NCBI GenBank assembly: GCA_049578985.1
Contig: JBAUMZ010000019.1
Location: 1-64,000 of the forward strand
Length of the DNA stretch: 64,000 nucleotides
Source: TH5896 sp049578985
Lineage (GTDB): Archaea > Thermoproteota > Nitrososphaeria > Nitrososphaerales > Nitrososphaeraceae
Direction of reading: 5' to 3'
Position numbers and translations under genes: made by a program. Of this stretch, positions 1 through 8,329 are shown piece by piece. Under the pieces are notes generated by a model. That model was not told the DNA's origin and ran no database searches. It saw nothing but the letters and a program-made list of their open reading frames with translations. Every line of letters starts with the position of its first letter. Position 1 is the first letter of the stretch.

Positions 1-88
1 TATGATTAGAGAAAAGGATTGCATATTCTGCATGGCATGCGAAAATGTCTGTCCTCCTCAGTGTGTAAAGATATTCAATAAAGGATAG
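1..88 (+). CDS. C-terminal end of a 4Fe-4S ferredoxin-like protein (partial)
   Basis: The frame entering at the left edge ends with TAG at 86-88 and gives about 28 visible residues. They contain CIFCMACENVCP, the C-x2-C-x2-C-x3-C-P signature of one 4Fe-4S cluster, followed by a short PQCVKIF stretch. The protein therefore ends in a ferredoxin domain and probably carries electrons. The N-terminal part lies outside the window, so it could be a small ferredoxin or the end of a larger Fe-S protein. Confidence 0.6.
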   Translation, partial: MIREKDCIFCMACENVCPPQCVKIFNKG

Positions 89-196
89 CGATAATAATCA
101 AATAACTGAAGTCATGTTGGCTACTACTTGCCTTTATTTGGAGACGAGTTCAGGAAACTTGTGCTCGTTAATCTAGGGAAGCAATAGATCTTCGAA

Positions 197-679
197 GTGC
201 CAGCAGAACAATTTGATTTAGTAGCCACAGGAGGTACGTTCGATGAAATCCATGCCGGGCATCAGGAGTTGCTAACTAGGGCGTTCAGCTTGGGAAGATC
301 GGTGCTGATAGGGGTCTCAAGCGATGATTTTGCAGCGGCAAAGAAGGGTAAGAATAGGCTGAGGCACAGGTTCGGAACTAGGGTTGAAAGATTAACCCAA
401 TTCATTCATGATGAGTTCGGAGATGTCAATTTCGAAATTAAAGAGCTAAATGACGATTTTGGACCCGCTAACTCGGACAGAAATATTCAAGCTCTTGTCG
501 TTAGCGCAGAAACAGAACCGAAGGGACATGAAATTAATAGGATTCGGTCAAGGAAAGGGTTTGATCCTTTGATAATCGTTACTGTCACAATGCTAAAAGC
601 AGAAGACGGTCGACCACTATCATCATCCAGAATTCGATTTGGAGAAATAGACAGGAATGGGAGAGTCTTGAAGAAGTAG
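197..679 (+). CDS. coaD: Archaeal-type phosphopantetheine adenylyltransferase
   Basis: 160 residues, GTG start. This family transfers AMP from ATP to 4'-phosphopantetheine, the penultimate step of coenzyme A synthesis, in the cytosol. The N-terminus shows the nucleotidyltransferase phosphate-binding motif TGGTFDEIHAGH (T/HxGH type) at about residues 11-22. A C-terminal SSSRIR at about 142-147 matches the ISSTxIR motif of the superfamily. Length fits the archaeal/eukaryotic CoaD branch rather than a fused enzyme. It stands alone between a ferredoxin and the convergent small gene at 837-1148. The start is chosen because the conserved core begins within ten residues of it. Confidence 0.9.
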   Translation: MPAEQFDLVATGGTFDEIHAGHQELLTRAFSLGRSVLIGVSSDDFAAAKKGKNRLRHRFGTRVERLTQFIHDEFGDVNFEIKELNDDFGPANSDRNIQALVVSAETEPKGHEINRIRSRKGFDPLIIVTVTMLKAEDGRPLSSSRIRFGEIDRNGRVLKK

Positions 680-836
680 AGTAGATAATGCTAAGATTCG
701 AATTCATCGCAGAAATTTGTTCTATCATCAAAATGTTCATTTAGATAATGATTTGCGGCCGGTTTTATAATTAAGCTTTGTTAACGGGGAGTTTGGGGCT
801 GACAGCAATTCCAAACTAACAATTAAAAATAATAAC

Positions 837-1148
837 TTATCCCATGTCTATGTGGACAGTGTTCCTATGAGCAAGGATCGACACGGGATTTCTCCCCTCA
901 TAGAGTATCATATATACAGTCTTTTGAAGCCTTGTAGCGGATTCTTTGTCCGACATCATTATGCTATGTGAACTATCATCATCTAAAACGATGATCAACT
1001 CCTTATCACTGATGGTAGTAACGTGTTTCAGTCTATGCTGTTCCCTGTTTGGGGATAGGATCCACATCAGTTTCTCAGCTTCGTACTCGTCATCACAGTC
1101 GATATCTTCCGTATTCTTAGTGTAGCTATTCAAATGGGTTTTCCTCAT
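837..1148 (-). CDS. Small conserved-looking protein downstream of trpS, function unknown
   Basis: 103 residues from ATG at 1148; the start overlaps the end of trpS by 23 bp, so it probably lies in the same transcript. The frame is open further upstream, but that part lies inside trpS and reads like its shadow. From MRKTHLNSY onward the composition looks real: an acidic N-terminal half (DIDCDDEYEAEKL), then a compact strand-rich half (ELIIVLDDDSSHSIM, TVYMILYEGRNPVSI). There are no membrane segments and no motif I recognise. Tight coupling to trpS suggests a conserved arrangement but not a function. Confidence 0.55.
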   Translation of the reverse strand: MRKTHLNSYTKNTEDIDCDDEYEAEKLMWILSPNREQHRLKHVTTISDKELIIVLDDDSSHSIMMSDKESATRLQKTVYMILYEGRNPVSILAHRNTVHIDMG

Positions 1149-2307
1149 AAAGGTACGAATCGACTTGATCCCTTGCTTGATTTCTGCGCCTAGTAAACTC
1201 TGACATGAACAACTTTGTCTGATTGGTAAGATCCGATTTACATTCTCCACATAATAAATTACCTGTTCTACATTTAAGAGATCGTTCAAACGAATCCTTT
1301 CCATCGTCAAAGAAATGGCTCAGGTACCAGAATACTGGACATGCATCTGGATCTCCTCCTAGTATCCTTTGCAATCCAACCGATGGTTGCCCCCCTGTGT
1401 AGGCGGATGTAATCTTGCTTTCAATCATTTCTGGGTTGTCTGTTGTAAAAATGGCACCGGTCGGCTTTGAAGATGACATTTTACCCTTCATTTCAAGACT
1501 TGGTACAAACTTACTATGGACTTGTGCAGGTTTATAATATCCCATCTTCTCCGCGATGTCCCTTGTAATCCTCCAGTATGGATCCTGATCAATTGCAGCA
1601 GGGATTAGCACGCGAGTGGGTTTCTTTTCGATCAAGGACGGCAAAAAGCAAGGGGCAGCCTGAATAGCGGGAAACCCTATCATTCCAATATTAGACGAAG
1701 GTTTATATCCAAATACGGCTTTTGCAGTGGAAAAGGTTAACCTTTTTGAGATCTCTAGGCAAAGAGGATATAAAGTTTGTATATTTTTTGTATCTGTCAC
1801 AATTCGAGTCAGCTTGGGGTCAAATCCCATAGCTATGACGTCAAGGATATTGTCGTACGCGTACTTTTCCACCTCTTGCAAGCTGAGGTGTTGACTGTAG
1901 AGAAATTTTTCGTCATCGGTAATCTGAAACAATAGTCTCGATCCAAATGTATCTTGAAGATATTTTGTGAAAAACCACGGCATCAAGTGACCCATATGAA
2001 CATACCCAGAAGGGCCTCTACCGGTGTAAAGGTAAAAATTTTCTCCATTTCTGTACGCGTCTAGTATTAAGTCCAAGTCCCTATGAGAAAAGAAGAAGCC
2101 ACGTGATAGGAGAGGATGAGTGTTTCCGGAAAACTTTTGCAATTTCTCTATAATTTCAGGAGTGATTAACCGGGTGCCGAAATCTTGGACAATTTTATTG
2201 TAATCAACAACTCCATCAACCTGCCATGGCGTTACTCTGTAGCCTCTTTCTATATTGCCTGCTTCATTACCTACTGATTCTTCGGTTTCCTCATCACGTG
2301 CATCCAT
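1126..2307 (-). CDS. trpS: Tryptophanyl-tRNA synthetase
   Basis: 393 residues, ATG start. Class I synthetase that charges tRNA-Trp. The HIGH-like motif appears as GPSGYVHMGH at about residues 98-107, and KMSSSKP near residue 280 is the KMSKS loop. The AIDQDPYWRITRD stretch is typical of archaeal/eukaryotic TrpRS. Near the C-terminus LLCGECKSDL and a helical tail also match the archaeal form. It is divergent from pheS, with the two promoters packed into 74 bp. Length and motifs are complete. Confidence 0.96.
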   Translation of the reverse strand: MDARDEETEESVGNEAGNIERGYRVTPWQVDGVVDYNKIVQDFGTRLITPEIIEKLQKFSGNTHPLLSRGFFFSHRDLDLILDAYRNGENFYLYTGRGPSGYVHMGHLMPWFFTKYLQDTFGSRLLFQITDDEKFLYSQHLSLQEVEKYAYDNILDVIAMGFDPKLTRIVTDTKNIQTLYPLCLEISKRLTFSTAKAVFGYKPSSNIGMIGFPAIQAAPCFLPSLIEKKPTRVLIPAAIDQDPYWRITRDIAEKMGYYKPAQVHSKFVPSLEMKGKMSSSKPTGAIFTTDNPEMIESKITSAYTGGQPSVGLQRILGGDPDACPVFWYLSHFFDDGKDSFERSLKCRTGNLLCGECKSDLTNQTKLFMSEFTRRRNQARDQVDSYLYEENPFE

Positions 2308-2341
2308 TTGAATAATTTCACGACCATAATCTGATTAAACG

Positions 2342-2350
2342 TTTAAAAAG
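2342..2350 (+). promoter_or_regulatory. TATA-like element between trpS and pheS
   Basis: TTTAAAAAG lies about 35 bp before the pheS ATG at 2382, a spacing that would put transcription start just ahead of the ATG. The flanking ACGTTTAA is near-palindromic and could also serve the divergent trpS. Called from sequence and spacing only. Confidence 0.45.
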
Positions 2351-2381
2351 TGTTCTTCGCTCAGAAGATTAAAAACACATT

Positions 2382-3893
2382 ATGGCCTATAAGGTAACTG
2401 CACTACATCCCATCGAGAAAAAGATTCTCCACCTCCTAGGTAAGGATGGCTCCCTTACAGTTGAAGCGTTGTCAGAAAAAAGCGACTTGACCGTCGACCA
2501 GGTAAGGAGGGGAGTAGAACGTCTAAAATTCAAGAGGCTCATACTGATCACTCAAGATTCATCCAACTTCTTTGAATTGGATGACCGTGGGAAATCTGCC
2601 TTACTAAAAGGATTGCCTGAGAGAAGGCTTGTTAGTGCAATTCAGTTAGAACAAGATAGCGGGATCGCAATGCTTGCAAAGACCCAGGCATTCGAGAAGG
2701 ATGAGCTGGGTGCGGCCATTCGTATTGCAAGAGATCAAAACCATTGGTTGCTTCAGGCGTCTGGCGATACAAACAGAGCTAGTTTAAAAATCAGTCCGTC
2801 AGTGTCAGAAACCTCGCCAGAAGAACAAGCCATAGAACGATTTAGAAATGTACAGCGTGTCTCTGAAAATGAATTAAATGACCATGAGAAGAAGGGTGTT
2901 GAGCTCCTCTTAAGGAGACCGAATTATCTAAAAAAGATTAAGCGACGAACTGTTACTATATCCTTAACAGCATTTGGGAGGTCGACAGCTGCTGAGATCA
3001 CTGTGCTTAAATTCCCTAGATCAGAGTTCGTTATTTCGGAGAGTAGAGCAGAAGATCGACCAGACACTTTTTCAATAGACCTTCAAGCTGCAGTTAAGGC
3101 TGCGCTTCCGGGCAAAACTCATCCATTGACAGATCTAATTACAGAAATTCAAGAGATTTTCGTGAGCTTGGGATTCACCGAGATAGAGGGTGACATCATA
3201 CAGACTTCCTTTTGGAATTTTGATGCATTGTTTACGCTCCAGGATCATCCTGCCAGAGAAATGCATGACACATACTATCTTTCTGGGCTCAGGAATGTGG
3301 AGGAAATAGCGAGCAAAGAGCAGATAGCAAATGTTTCTAAAATACATAACAAAAATTCGATTAATGATTGGGATATTCAAGAGTCCAACCGTCTAGTTAT
3401 GCGCACTCATACAACTCCGGTCACATTGAAATATCTGGCAGATAACCAACCTGATGAGGCGAAGCTTTTCTCAGTGGGGACTGTGTTTCGAAATGAAAAA
3501 GTAACAAAGGGTCACCTATCTGAATTCTTTCAGATTGAAGGGATAGTCACCAAAGCGAACGCCTCCATTAGGGATTTGATGGGTTTACAAACGGAATTCT
3601 ATCGTAAATTAGGGATCCGAAAAGTAAAGTTTTGGCCTACGTTTTTTCCGTACACTGAACCATCTTTACAATCAATGGTATATATCGAAAGTATCGATAA
3701 ATGGTTGGAACTCTTTGGCATGGGGATATTTAGGGATGAGGTCACCCTTCCAATGAAAATCAGAAATCCAGTTTTGGCTTGGGGAGGAGGGCTCGAGCGT
3801 CTGGCAATGCTACGCCTAGGCATAGATGATATCAGAACACTTTACAGCAACAAGATCGATTGGTTAAGGAGTATTCCAAAATGCCAGTTGTAG
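2382..3893 (+). CDS. pheS: Phenylalanyl-tRNA synthetase alpha subunit
   Basis: 503 residues, ATG start. Catalytic subunit of the (alpha-beta)2 PheRS, which charges tRNA-Phe. The first about 170 residues are winged-helix-like (HPIEKKILHLLGKDG, LTVDQVRRGVERL), the N-terminal extension of archaeal/eukaryotic PheS. The class II catalytic core follows: motif 2 around FSVGTVFRNEKVTKGHLSEF near residue 370 and motif 3 WGGGLERLAMLRLGI near residue 470. pheT begins inside its last codons, so the two subunits are translationally coupled. Confidence 0.96.
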   Translation: MAYKVTALHPIEKKILHLLGKDGSLTVEALSEKSDLTVDQVRRGVERLKFKRLILITQDSSNFFELDDRGKSALLKGLPERRLVSAIQLEQDSGIAMLAKTQAFEKDELGAAIRIARDQNHWLLQASGDTNRASLKISPSVSETSPEEQAIERFRNVQRVSENELNDHEKKGVELLLRRPNYLKKIKRRTVTISLTAFGRSTAAEITVLKFPRSEFVISESRAEDRPDTFSIDLQAAVKAALPGKTHPLTDLITEIQEIFVSLGFTEIEGDIIQTSFWNFDALFTLQDHPAREMHDTYYLSGLRNVEEIASKEQIANVSKIHNKNSINDWDIQESNRLVMRTHTTPVTLKYLADNQPDEAKLFSVGTVFRNEKVTKGHLSEFFQIEGIVTKANASIRDLMGLQTEFYRKLGIRKVKFWPTFFPYTEPSLQSMVYIESIDKWLELFGMGIFRDEVTLPMKIRNPVLAWGGGLERLAMLRLGIDDIRTLYSNKIDWLRSIPKCQL

Positions 3894-5554
3894 AAGTTCC
3901 ATTAACTGTCCTTACCAGGTCATTCCCGAAGAACTCCATTGAAGACATCATTACCTCTCTACCCTTCATAGGCCTCGATATAGAAGGTAGAACTGAAAAA
4001 CTCATTAAATTAGAATATAATCCAAATCGACCAGACTTTTCATCTTATATCGGAATTGTGCGCGCGCTAAAGGGGTATCTTGGACTAGAAACTGGGCTTC
4101 CCAACTATAAAATAAACAATAATAAGAAATATCGGATTGAGATCTGCAGTTCGGTCAGATCGATCAGACCCTACATTAGAGCCTTAGTGGCCAAGGATAT
4201 GGAATTAGATAAGGACGTTATTAAGATGCTAATAGATATGCAAGAAGATTTGCACATGGGAATATGTAACAAAAGAAAGGCAGCATCTATAGGGCTGCAT
4301 AATCTTGATAAGGTTCGGTTTCCTTTAAGTTATTTGGCGTCTAGTTCCGATATTTCGTTTGTGCCTCTAGATTCCGGTCAATCCCTTTCACTCAACGAGA
4401 TCTTGAATTCAACGGACGTGGGTAAGAAGTATTCATATTTGCTTGGGAAGACAAATGAGTTCCCTCTCCTGCTAGACGTCGATAAGCAAGTTGTATCATT
4501 TCCTCCCATAGTGAATTCTAAAAATACCAGATTAGACAATCAATCAAGAGGGATATTTGTTGAAATTACTGCCAGTGACCCACAAGTAGCCAATCTTGTC
4601 TCAGCTATATATGCTGCAACATTGTGCGATATGAATTTTCAGGTCTATTACGTTACCCTAAATGAATCAAAAAGATCTTCAATTAAATCGCCTGATATGA
4701 ACCCCTCGTCCGTATCAGCTAGCTTTGCAGAAATAAATAGATATCTAGGAACCAAATTTCCTCGAAAGGAGATTGCAAGAGCCGCAGCTCGTAGCCGGTT
4801 AGGCACAAGAAATTCAGTACATGGGAAGCTTGAATGCGTCGTACCTAGGTACAGAAATGATGTTAGGCAGGTTAGAGACTTGATTGAGGAAGTGATGATT
4901 GGACTTGGAATATCAAAGCTTTCTCCAAAGTTACCAATTGTTAACGTAACTGGAAGTAGGAACACAAATTCGGTTCTTATCGGTAAGATCAAGGAGGTAT
5001 TGGTTGGTCTTGGGCTCTTGGAGATCAGAAATTTTGTGATAGTTTCGAGATTTCTTCAATTTGATTCCATGGGTCTGAAACCCGAAGAAGCTTCAATTTT
5101 TATGATTGAAAATTCTCTCGTCTCCGGACATGATATATTGCGCAATTCTCTACTTCCATCGCTTATCGACACCATTGGACATAATATCCATACCACCTAT
5201 CCTCAGAATATCTTTGAAATTGGCAAGGTGTTCATAAAAGGAGGAGATGAAACTGAAAGATGGCATCTTTGTGTGGCGCTTGCTTATAATCGAGCTGACT
5301 ACACTAGCATCAAATCGATATTGCAAGCCTTATTGAAAGTTTCATTTGGTAAAGAAGTGACAACAACACCAAATTCTTATAGTGGAGAATACTCTGAAGC
5401 TCGTTCTGCGAGTATTATAGTGGAAGGAATCGAAGTGGGTAAAATAGGTGAAATTAATGATTTCGTCAGGCAAACCCATAGGATACGTGTGCCTGTGGCA
5501 GCATATGAAATAGACCTATCTCCTTTTCTCAATTCATTTCGAACGTCAATTTAG
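3881..5554 (+). CDS. pheT: Phenylalanyl-tRNA synthetase beta subunit
   Basis: 557 residues from ATG 3881, which overlaps the pheS end by 13 bp. An in-frame start at 3860 is less likely because the family's N-terminus (MPVVEVPLTVL) begins at 3881. The order of segments is that of archaeal PheT: N-terminal B1-like domain with EGRTEKLIKLEYNPNRPDF, a B3/B4 editing region, a B5 DNA-binding-fold segment (EINRYLGTKFPRKEIARAA), and the catalytic-like domain with LRNSLLPSLIDTIGHN near residue 420. Pairs with PheS. Confidence 0.95.
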   Translation: MPVVEVPLTVLTRSFPKNSIEDIITSLPFIGLDIEGRTEKLIKLEYNPNRPDFSSYIGIVRALKGYLGLETGLPNYKINNNKKYRIEICSSVRSIRPYIRALVAKDMELDKDVIKMLIDMQEDLHMGICNKRKAASIGLHNLDKVRFPLSYLASSSDISFVPLDSGQSLSLNEILNSTDVGKKYSYLLGKTNEFPLLLDVDKQVVSFPPIVNSKNTRLDNQSRGIFVEITASDPQVANLVSAIYAATLCDMNFQVYYVTLNESKRSSIKSPDMNPSSVSASFAEINRYLGTKFPRKEIARAAARSRLGTRNSVHGKLECVVPRYRNDVRQVRDLIEEVMIGLGISKLSPKLPIVNVTGSRNTNSVLIGKIKEVLVGLGLLEIRNFVIVSRFLQFDSMGLKPEEASIFMIENSLVSGHDILRNSLLPSLIDTIGHNIHTTYPQNIFEIGKVFIKGGDETERWHLCVALAYNRADYTSIKSILQALLKVSFGKEVTTTPNSYSGEYSEARSASIIVEGIEVGKIGEINDFVRQTHRIRVPVAAYEIDLSPFLNSFRTSI

Positions 5555-5885
5555 ATCAGTGAGCATGATTACGTGAGTATTTTTAAATAGTGTTCACATT
5601 TGCATTCAGAGTTATTGGACTTTTCAACAACATTGTTAAGTCTGTCTGTAGCCTACCGCAGGTTTGTTACACTATGGGTTCTCTCCTCATGATCATTTAT
5701 ATTTATGAGTAACTCGATGTTTGAGAATTGAAATAAGACCCTTGTATTATTCAATTATATACGTGTGCAATCCCCCTTGTTCTCCCCGTTAGAGAGTACG
5801 CTAGGAGGGAATACACATGAGTGTATTAGGCTACCAATGAATAGTAGTGGGTCAGAGGCGGGGGACATTTTAAAAATCCTTCAGA
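5555..5885. other. Intergenic stretch with an imperfect hairpin, no gene recognised
   Basis: About 330 bp without a credible reading frame. An imperfect inverted repeat can be drawn between the C-rich stretch near 5764-5780 and the AGGAGGGAATACACA stretch near 5802-5816. The interval could hold a small RNA, but I recognise no SRP, RNase P, tRNA or box C/D signature. Confidence 0.3.
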
Positions 5886-6059
5886 TTACCGAAAATCATC
5901 GATCACAGTATTTATAATGGACTTTGCTTTTGAAGAGATATCATAATCAGCTAATACCTTTGCCGGTTCTGAAAGCAAGAGTCTTCTGAAATTTGGTTCG
6001 CTAGCTGCCCTAACAAGTATATAGCTAACAACTTTTACATCCTCATCTCTAATTTCCAA
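5886..6059 (-). CDS. Small NHLP/Os1348-like RiPP-precursor-type protein next to YcaO-TfuA
   Basis: 57 residues. The only usable start is TTG at 6059, because a stop lies three codons upstream in frame. Residues 17-41 hold the pattern RAASEPNFRRLLLSEP followed by AKVLADYDI. This matches the leader consensus of the nitrile-hydratase-like leader peptide (NHLP) clan, in which a short acidic helix, a xxPxFRxxLLxDP box and an A(L)AxYxI ending form the recognition region of RiPP precursors. The tail is short (SSKAKSIINTVIDDFR) and has no Cys, so azole formation on Cys is excluded. It is divergent from ycaO-tfuA with about 93 bp between starts. The coding call and family resemblance come from reading alone. 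It may instead be a stand-alone regulator or partner protein. Confidence 0.6.
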   Translation of the reverse strand: MEIRDEDVKVVSYILVRAASEPNFRRLLLSEPAKVLADYDISSKAKSIINTVIDDFR

Positions 6060-6152
6060 CCAGAATCATGCATGGAATCTCAATTTGTAGTTTTCTGCCT
6101 ACGATGTATCATAAGAACATTATTATTCTGAAAATTTGATTCCAGATATATA

Positions 6153-7460
6153 TTGCGACTGGTAGACCGGTTTAAATGGTCCAATAATGGCACAAGTAGA
6201 ATCCAGCCTCCAGAAAAAACCCTTCTCGCAGTAGAGGCGATCACAGGAAAGATCGGGGTGACACGTATTAGCAACATTACCCATCTGGACAGACTCGGTA
6301 TCCCCAATTATTCAGTTGTCCTGCCCGGTACAGAGGATTATATTTGGGTCTACAGCGGGAAGGGTTTTAGCATGAAACAAGCCAGGACAAGCGGCATTAT
6401 GGAAGCTGTAGAACGATACTCTTCTTTGCCTAGCAGCTATGAACGTCCATTCATAAGGGGTTCATATTTTGAGTTGTCAAAACGGTATAACATACTCAGT
6501 CCAGATGAAGTCTGTGAACCTTTCTCTATTAGATATAAAAATGAAATGATTATGGATTATGTTCAGGGCTTTGATCTGGTTTCTTATGAACAAATTCTCG
6601 TACCTGCCGCCTTGGTCTTGTTTAGGTATGCTCAGGATGGTCTGGCTATCAATCCGTTCTCTTTCTCTCATACAAACGGACTCGCGTCAGGAAATGTTTT
6701 GGAGGAGGCGATATGTCATGCTTTGTGCGAAGTTGTTGAGCGAGATGCATCAAGTTTGGCTGATCTGCGTTCGAGCGCTTTTCCATTTCATATCATAAAG
6801 ATCCTCACAAACAAGTTCAAAGAAAGCGGGTATGCAATAAATGAAATTACTTCGGATATGATGGTTGATGAGCCAAATTTGTTTCCAATGCTCGATCTAG
6901 CAGGCGCTATCTTTCAACCGGCAAGAGATTTAGTGAATAGATTTAAGGCTGCAAATATTTCGTTGACGGTCAAGGAGATTACAAGCGATGTGGGCATACC
7001 GACATTCAATGCAGCAAGCGTTGAATGGCTGACTCAAAATTACGGTTATCTCGCTGAAGGAACGGGCACGCACCCAGACGCCAGGATTGCACTGGTAAGG
7101 GCAATTACCGAACTTGCTCAGACTCGAGCTGCCAACATCCAAGGTGCTCGAGACGATCTTCGCAAAATTAATTATGTGGGTGAAAATTCAGAGGACATGA
7201 GGTCTTGGCAATTCATGAATTCGGATCGAAAGATTCAACTCTCGGAGGTCGTGAGCTACTATAATGAAAACATACTAGATGATATAAAGTTAATCCTTAA
7301 CCATCTTAAAGCCCTGGGCCTAAGGAAGGCCATTGTGGTGGATCTAACGGTACCTTGGATAGGAATTCCAGTAGTACGAGCCATCGTACCAGGCTTGGAG
7401 ACATATAAGTTCACAAGATCTGTTGTGGGTCAAAGGGCGAGGAATTATTTTAAGATATGA
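6153..7460 (+). CDS. YcaO-domain ATP-dependent enzyme, TfuA-associated type
   Basis: 435 residues from TTG 6153; an in-frame stop lies at 6129-6131. YcaO enzymes use ATP to activate a backbone amide oxygen, forming azolines, amidines or, with TfuA, thioamides. The ATP/Mg-binding blocks are all present: residues 66-90 (GFSMKQARTSGIMEAVERYS), 174-198 (TNGLASGNVLEEAICHALCE then VVERDA), and AEGTGTHPDARIALVRAITE with LAQTR near residues 300-325. The C-terminus has the VVRAIVPGLE block. It overlaps tfuA by 4 bp. The nearest functional model is the YcaO-TfuA pair that thioamidates a glycine in methanogen McrA, but no McrA is visible here and the lineage is not methanogenic. Substrate unknown; the divergent 57-residue peptide is the obvious local candidate. 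Confidence 0.93.
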   Translation: MRLVDRFKWSNNGTSRIQPPEKTLLAVEAITGKIGVTRISNITHLDRLGIPNYSVVLPGTEDYIWVYSGKGFSMKQARTSGIMEAVERYSSLPSSYERPFIRGSYFELSKRYNILSPDEVCEPFSIRYKNEMIMDYVQGFDLVSYEQILVPAALVLFRYAQDGLAINPFSFSHTNGLASGNVLEEAICHALCEVVERDASSLADLRSSAFPFHIIKILTNKFKESGYAINEITSDMMVDEPNLFPMLDLAGAIFQPARDLVNRFKAANISLTVKEITSDVGIPTFNAASVEWLTQNYGYLAEGTGTHPDARIALVRAITELAQTRAANIQGARDDLRKINYVGENSEDMRSWQFMNSDRKIQLSEVVSYYNENILDDIKLILNHLKALGLRKAIVVDLTVPWIGIPVVRAIVPGLETYKFTRSVVGQRARNYFKI

Positions 7461-8116
7461 AAAACGTAGTTATTTTTGTTGGTCCTAGTTTAGATACTGA
7501 AAAGGCTCGGAAGGTATTGGAAGCCGACTATAGACCTCCAGCTAAGAAAGGAGATTTGATCAGATTGATGATGTCGTTAGACGATAATGAGACTGTGATA
7601 GGACTAATTGATGGATATTTCTTGCTTGACTATCCGCCCACACCTATTGAAGTTTATCAGGCGATTGTCAGAAACAATACTGTAGTAATAGGATCATCAA
7701 GCATAGGGGCTCTGCGAGCTGTTGAACTAGAAAAATTCGGAATGATCGGCGTGGGAAAAATATTCAAACTATTCAAGCACGGAAGACTAGATGCGGACGA
7801 TGAAGTAGCTGTAACCTTTTCTCACGATTTGTACCGCCTTCAGTCTGAAGCAATGATAGATATTCGGTATAACCTATACCTATCACTAAAGAAAGGGTTT
7901 GTAGATCAAGAAACCAAATACGCTATCACTAGGGTGGCCAAGGATATTTATTTTCCATTTAGAACATACCAAAATATCATTGAAGAAACTATCAGGAGAT
8001 ATCCACAGCTGCATGATAAAGCAAGACACTTCGAAGCATATATCCTTAGCAATAGAAAGAGTCTCAAAGAGAGGGATGCTTTAAAACTTATTGAGTATAT
8101 TAGAGATATGATTTAG
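7457..8116 (+). CDS. tfuA: TfuA-like core protein, YcaO partner
   Basis: 219 residues. ATG at 7457 sits inside the ycaO stop (ATGA overlap), so the two are translated together. The family core is clear: VIFVGPSLDTEKARKVL at the N-terminus, then DGYFLLDYPPTPIEVYQAI, then GSSSIGALRAVELEKFGMIG, then HGRLDADDEVAV. TfuA proteins partner with YcaO in thioamide formation and probably help deliver sulfur. The C-terminal about 90 residues are helical and basic. No membrane segment. Role inferred from the family and the operon. Confidence 0.92.
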   Translation: MKNVVIFVGPSLDTEKARKVLEADYRPPAKKGDLIRLMMSLDDNETVIGLIDGYFLLDYPPTPIEVYQAIVRNNTVVIGSSSIGALRAVELEKFGMIGVGKIFKLFKHGRLDADDEVAVTFSHDLYRLQSEAMIDIRYNLYLSLKKGFVDQETKYAITRVAKDIYFPFRTYQNIIEETIRRYPQLHDKARHFEAYILSNRKSLKERDALKLIEYIRDMI

Positions 8117-8142
8117 AAATGTTCAAAAGAAGGTATGAATAT

Positions 8143-8150
8143 GTTTTTTT
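8143..8150 (+). terminator. Oligo-T tract after tfuA
   Basis: Eight consecutive T about 27 bp after the tfuA stop. Oligo-T runs are the usual archaeal termination signal, so this is a plausible end of the ycaO-tfuA transcript. Confidence 0.4.
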
Positions 8151-8329
8151 AATTTGATGCAGGTCATTACTCTTAACCCTGAGCGGGTTAAAGGTGAGTG
8201 TATCAACCTGATTTACTTGCTATTTAGAACTCTGATGATAGGACAAAGGGGAAATACTCGAAGCTCACAGGCTGATTTATCAGAAAGAGGTTACATCTAT
8301 AATCATCGCTCAAAATATTGGTTCATATT

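Noticed and set aside
1149..1310. Upstream extension of the small gene after trpS (longer frame to 1310)
   Set aside because: This part lies wholly inside trpS and reads like its shadow; the ATG at 1148 is the better start.
5640..5870. SRP RNA or RNase P RNA in the intergenic gap
   Set aside because: None of the conserved loops of either RNA could be found.
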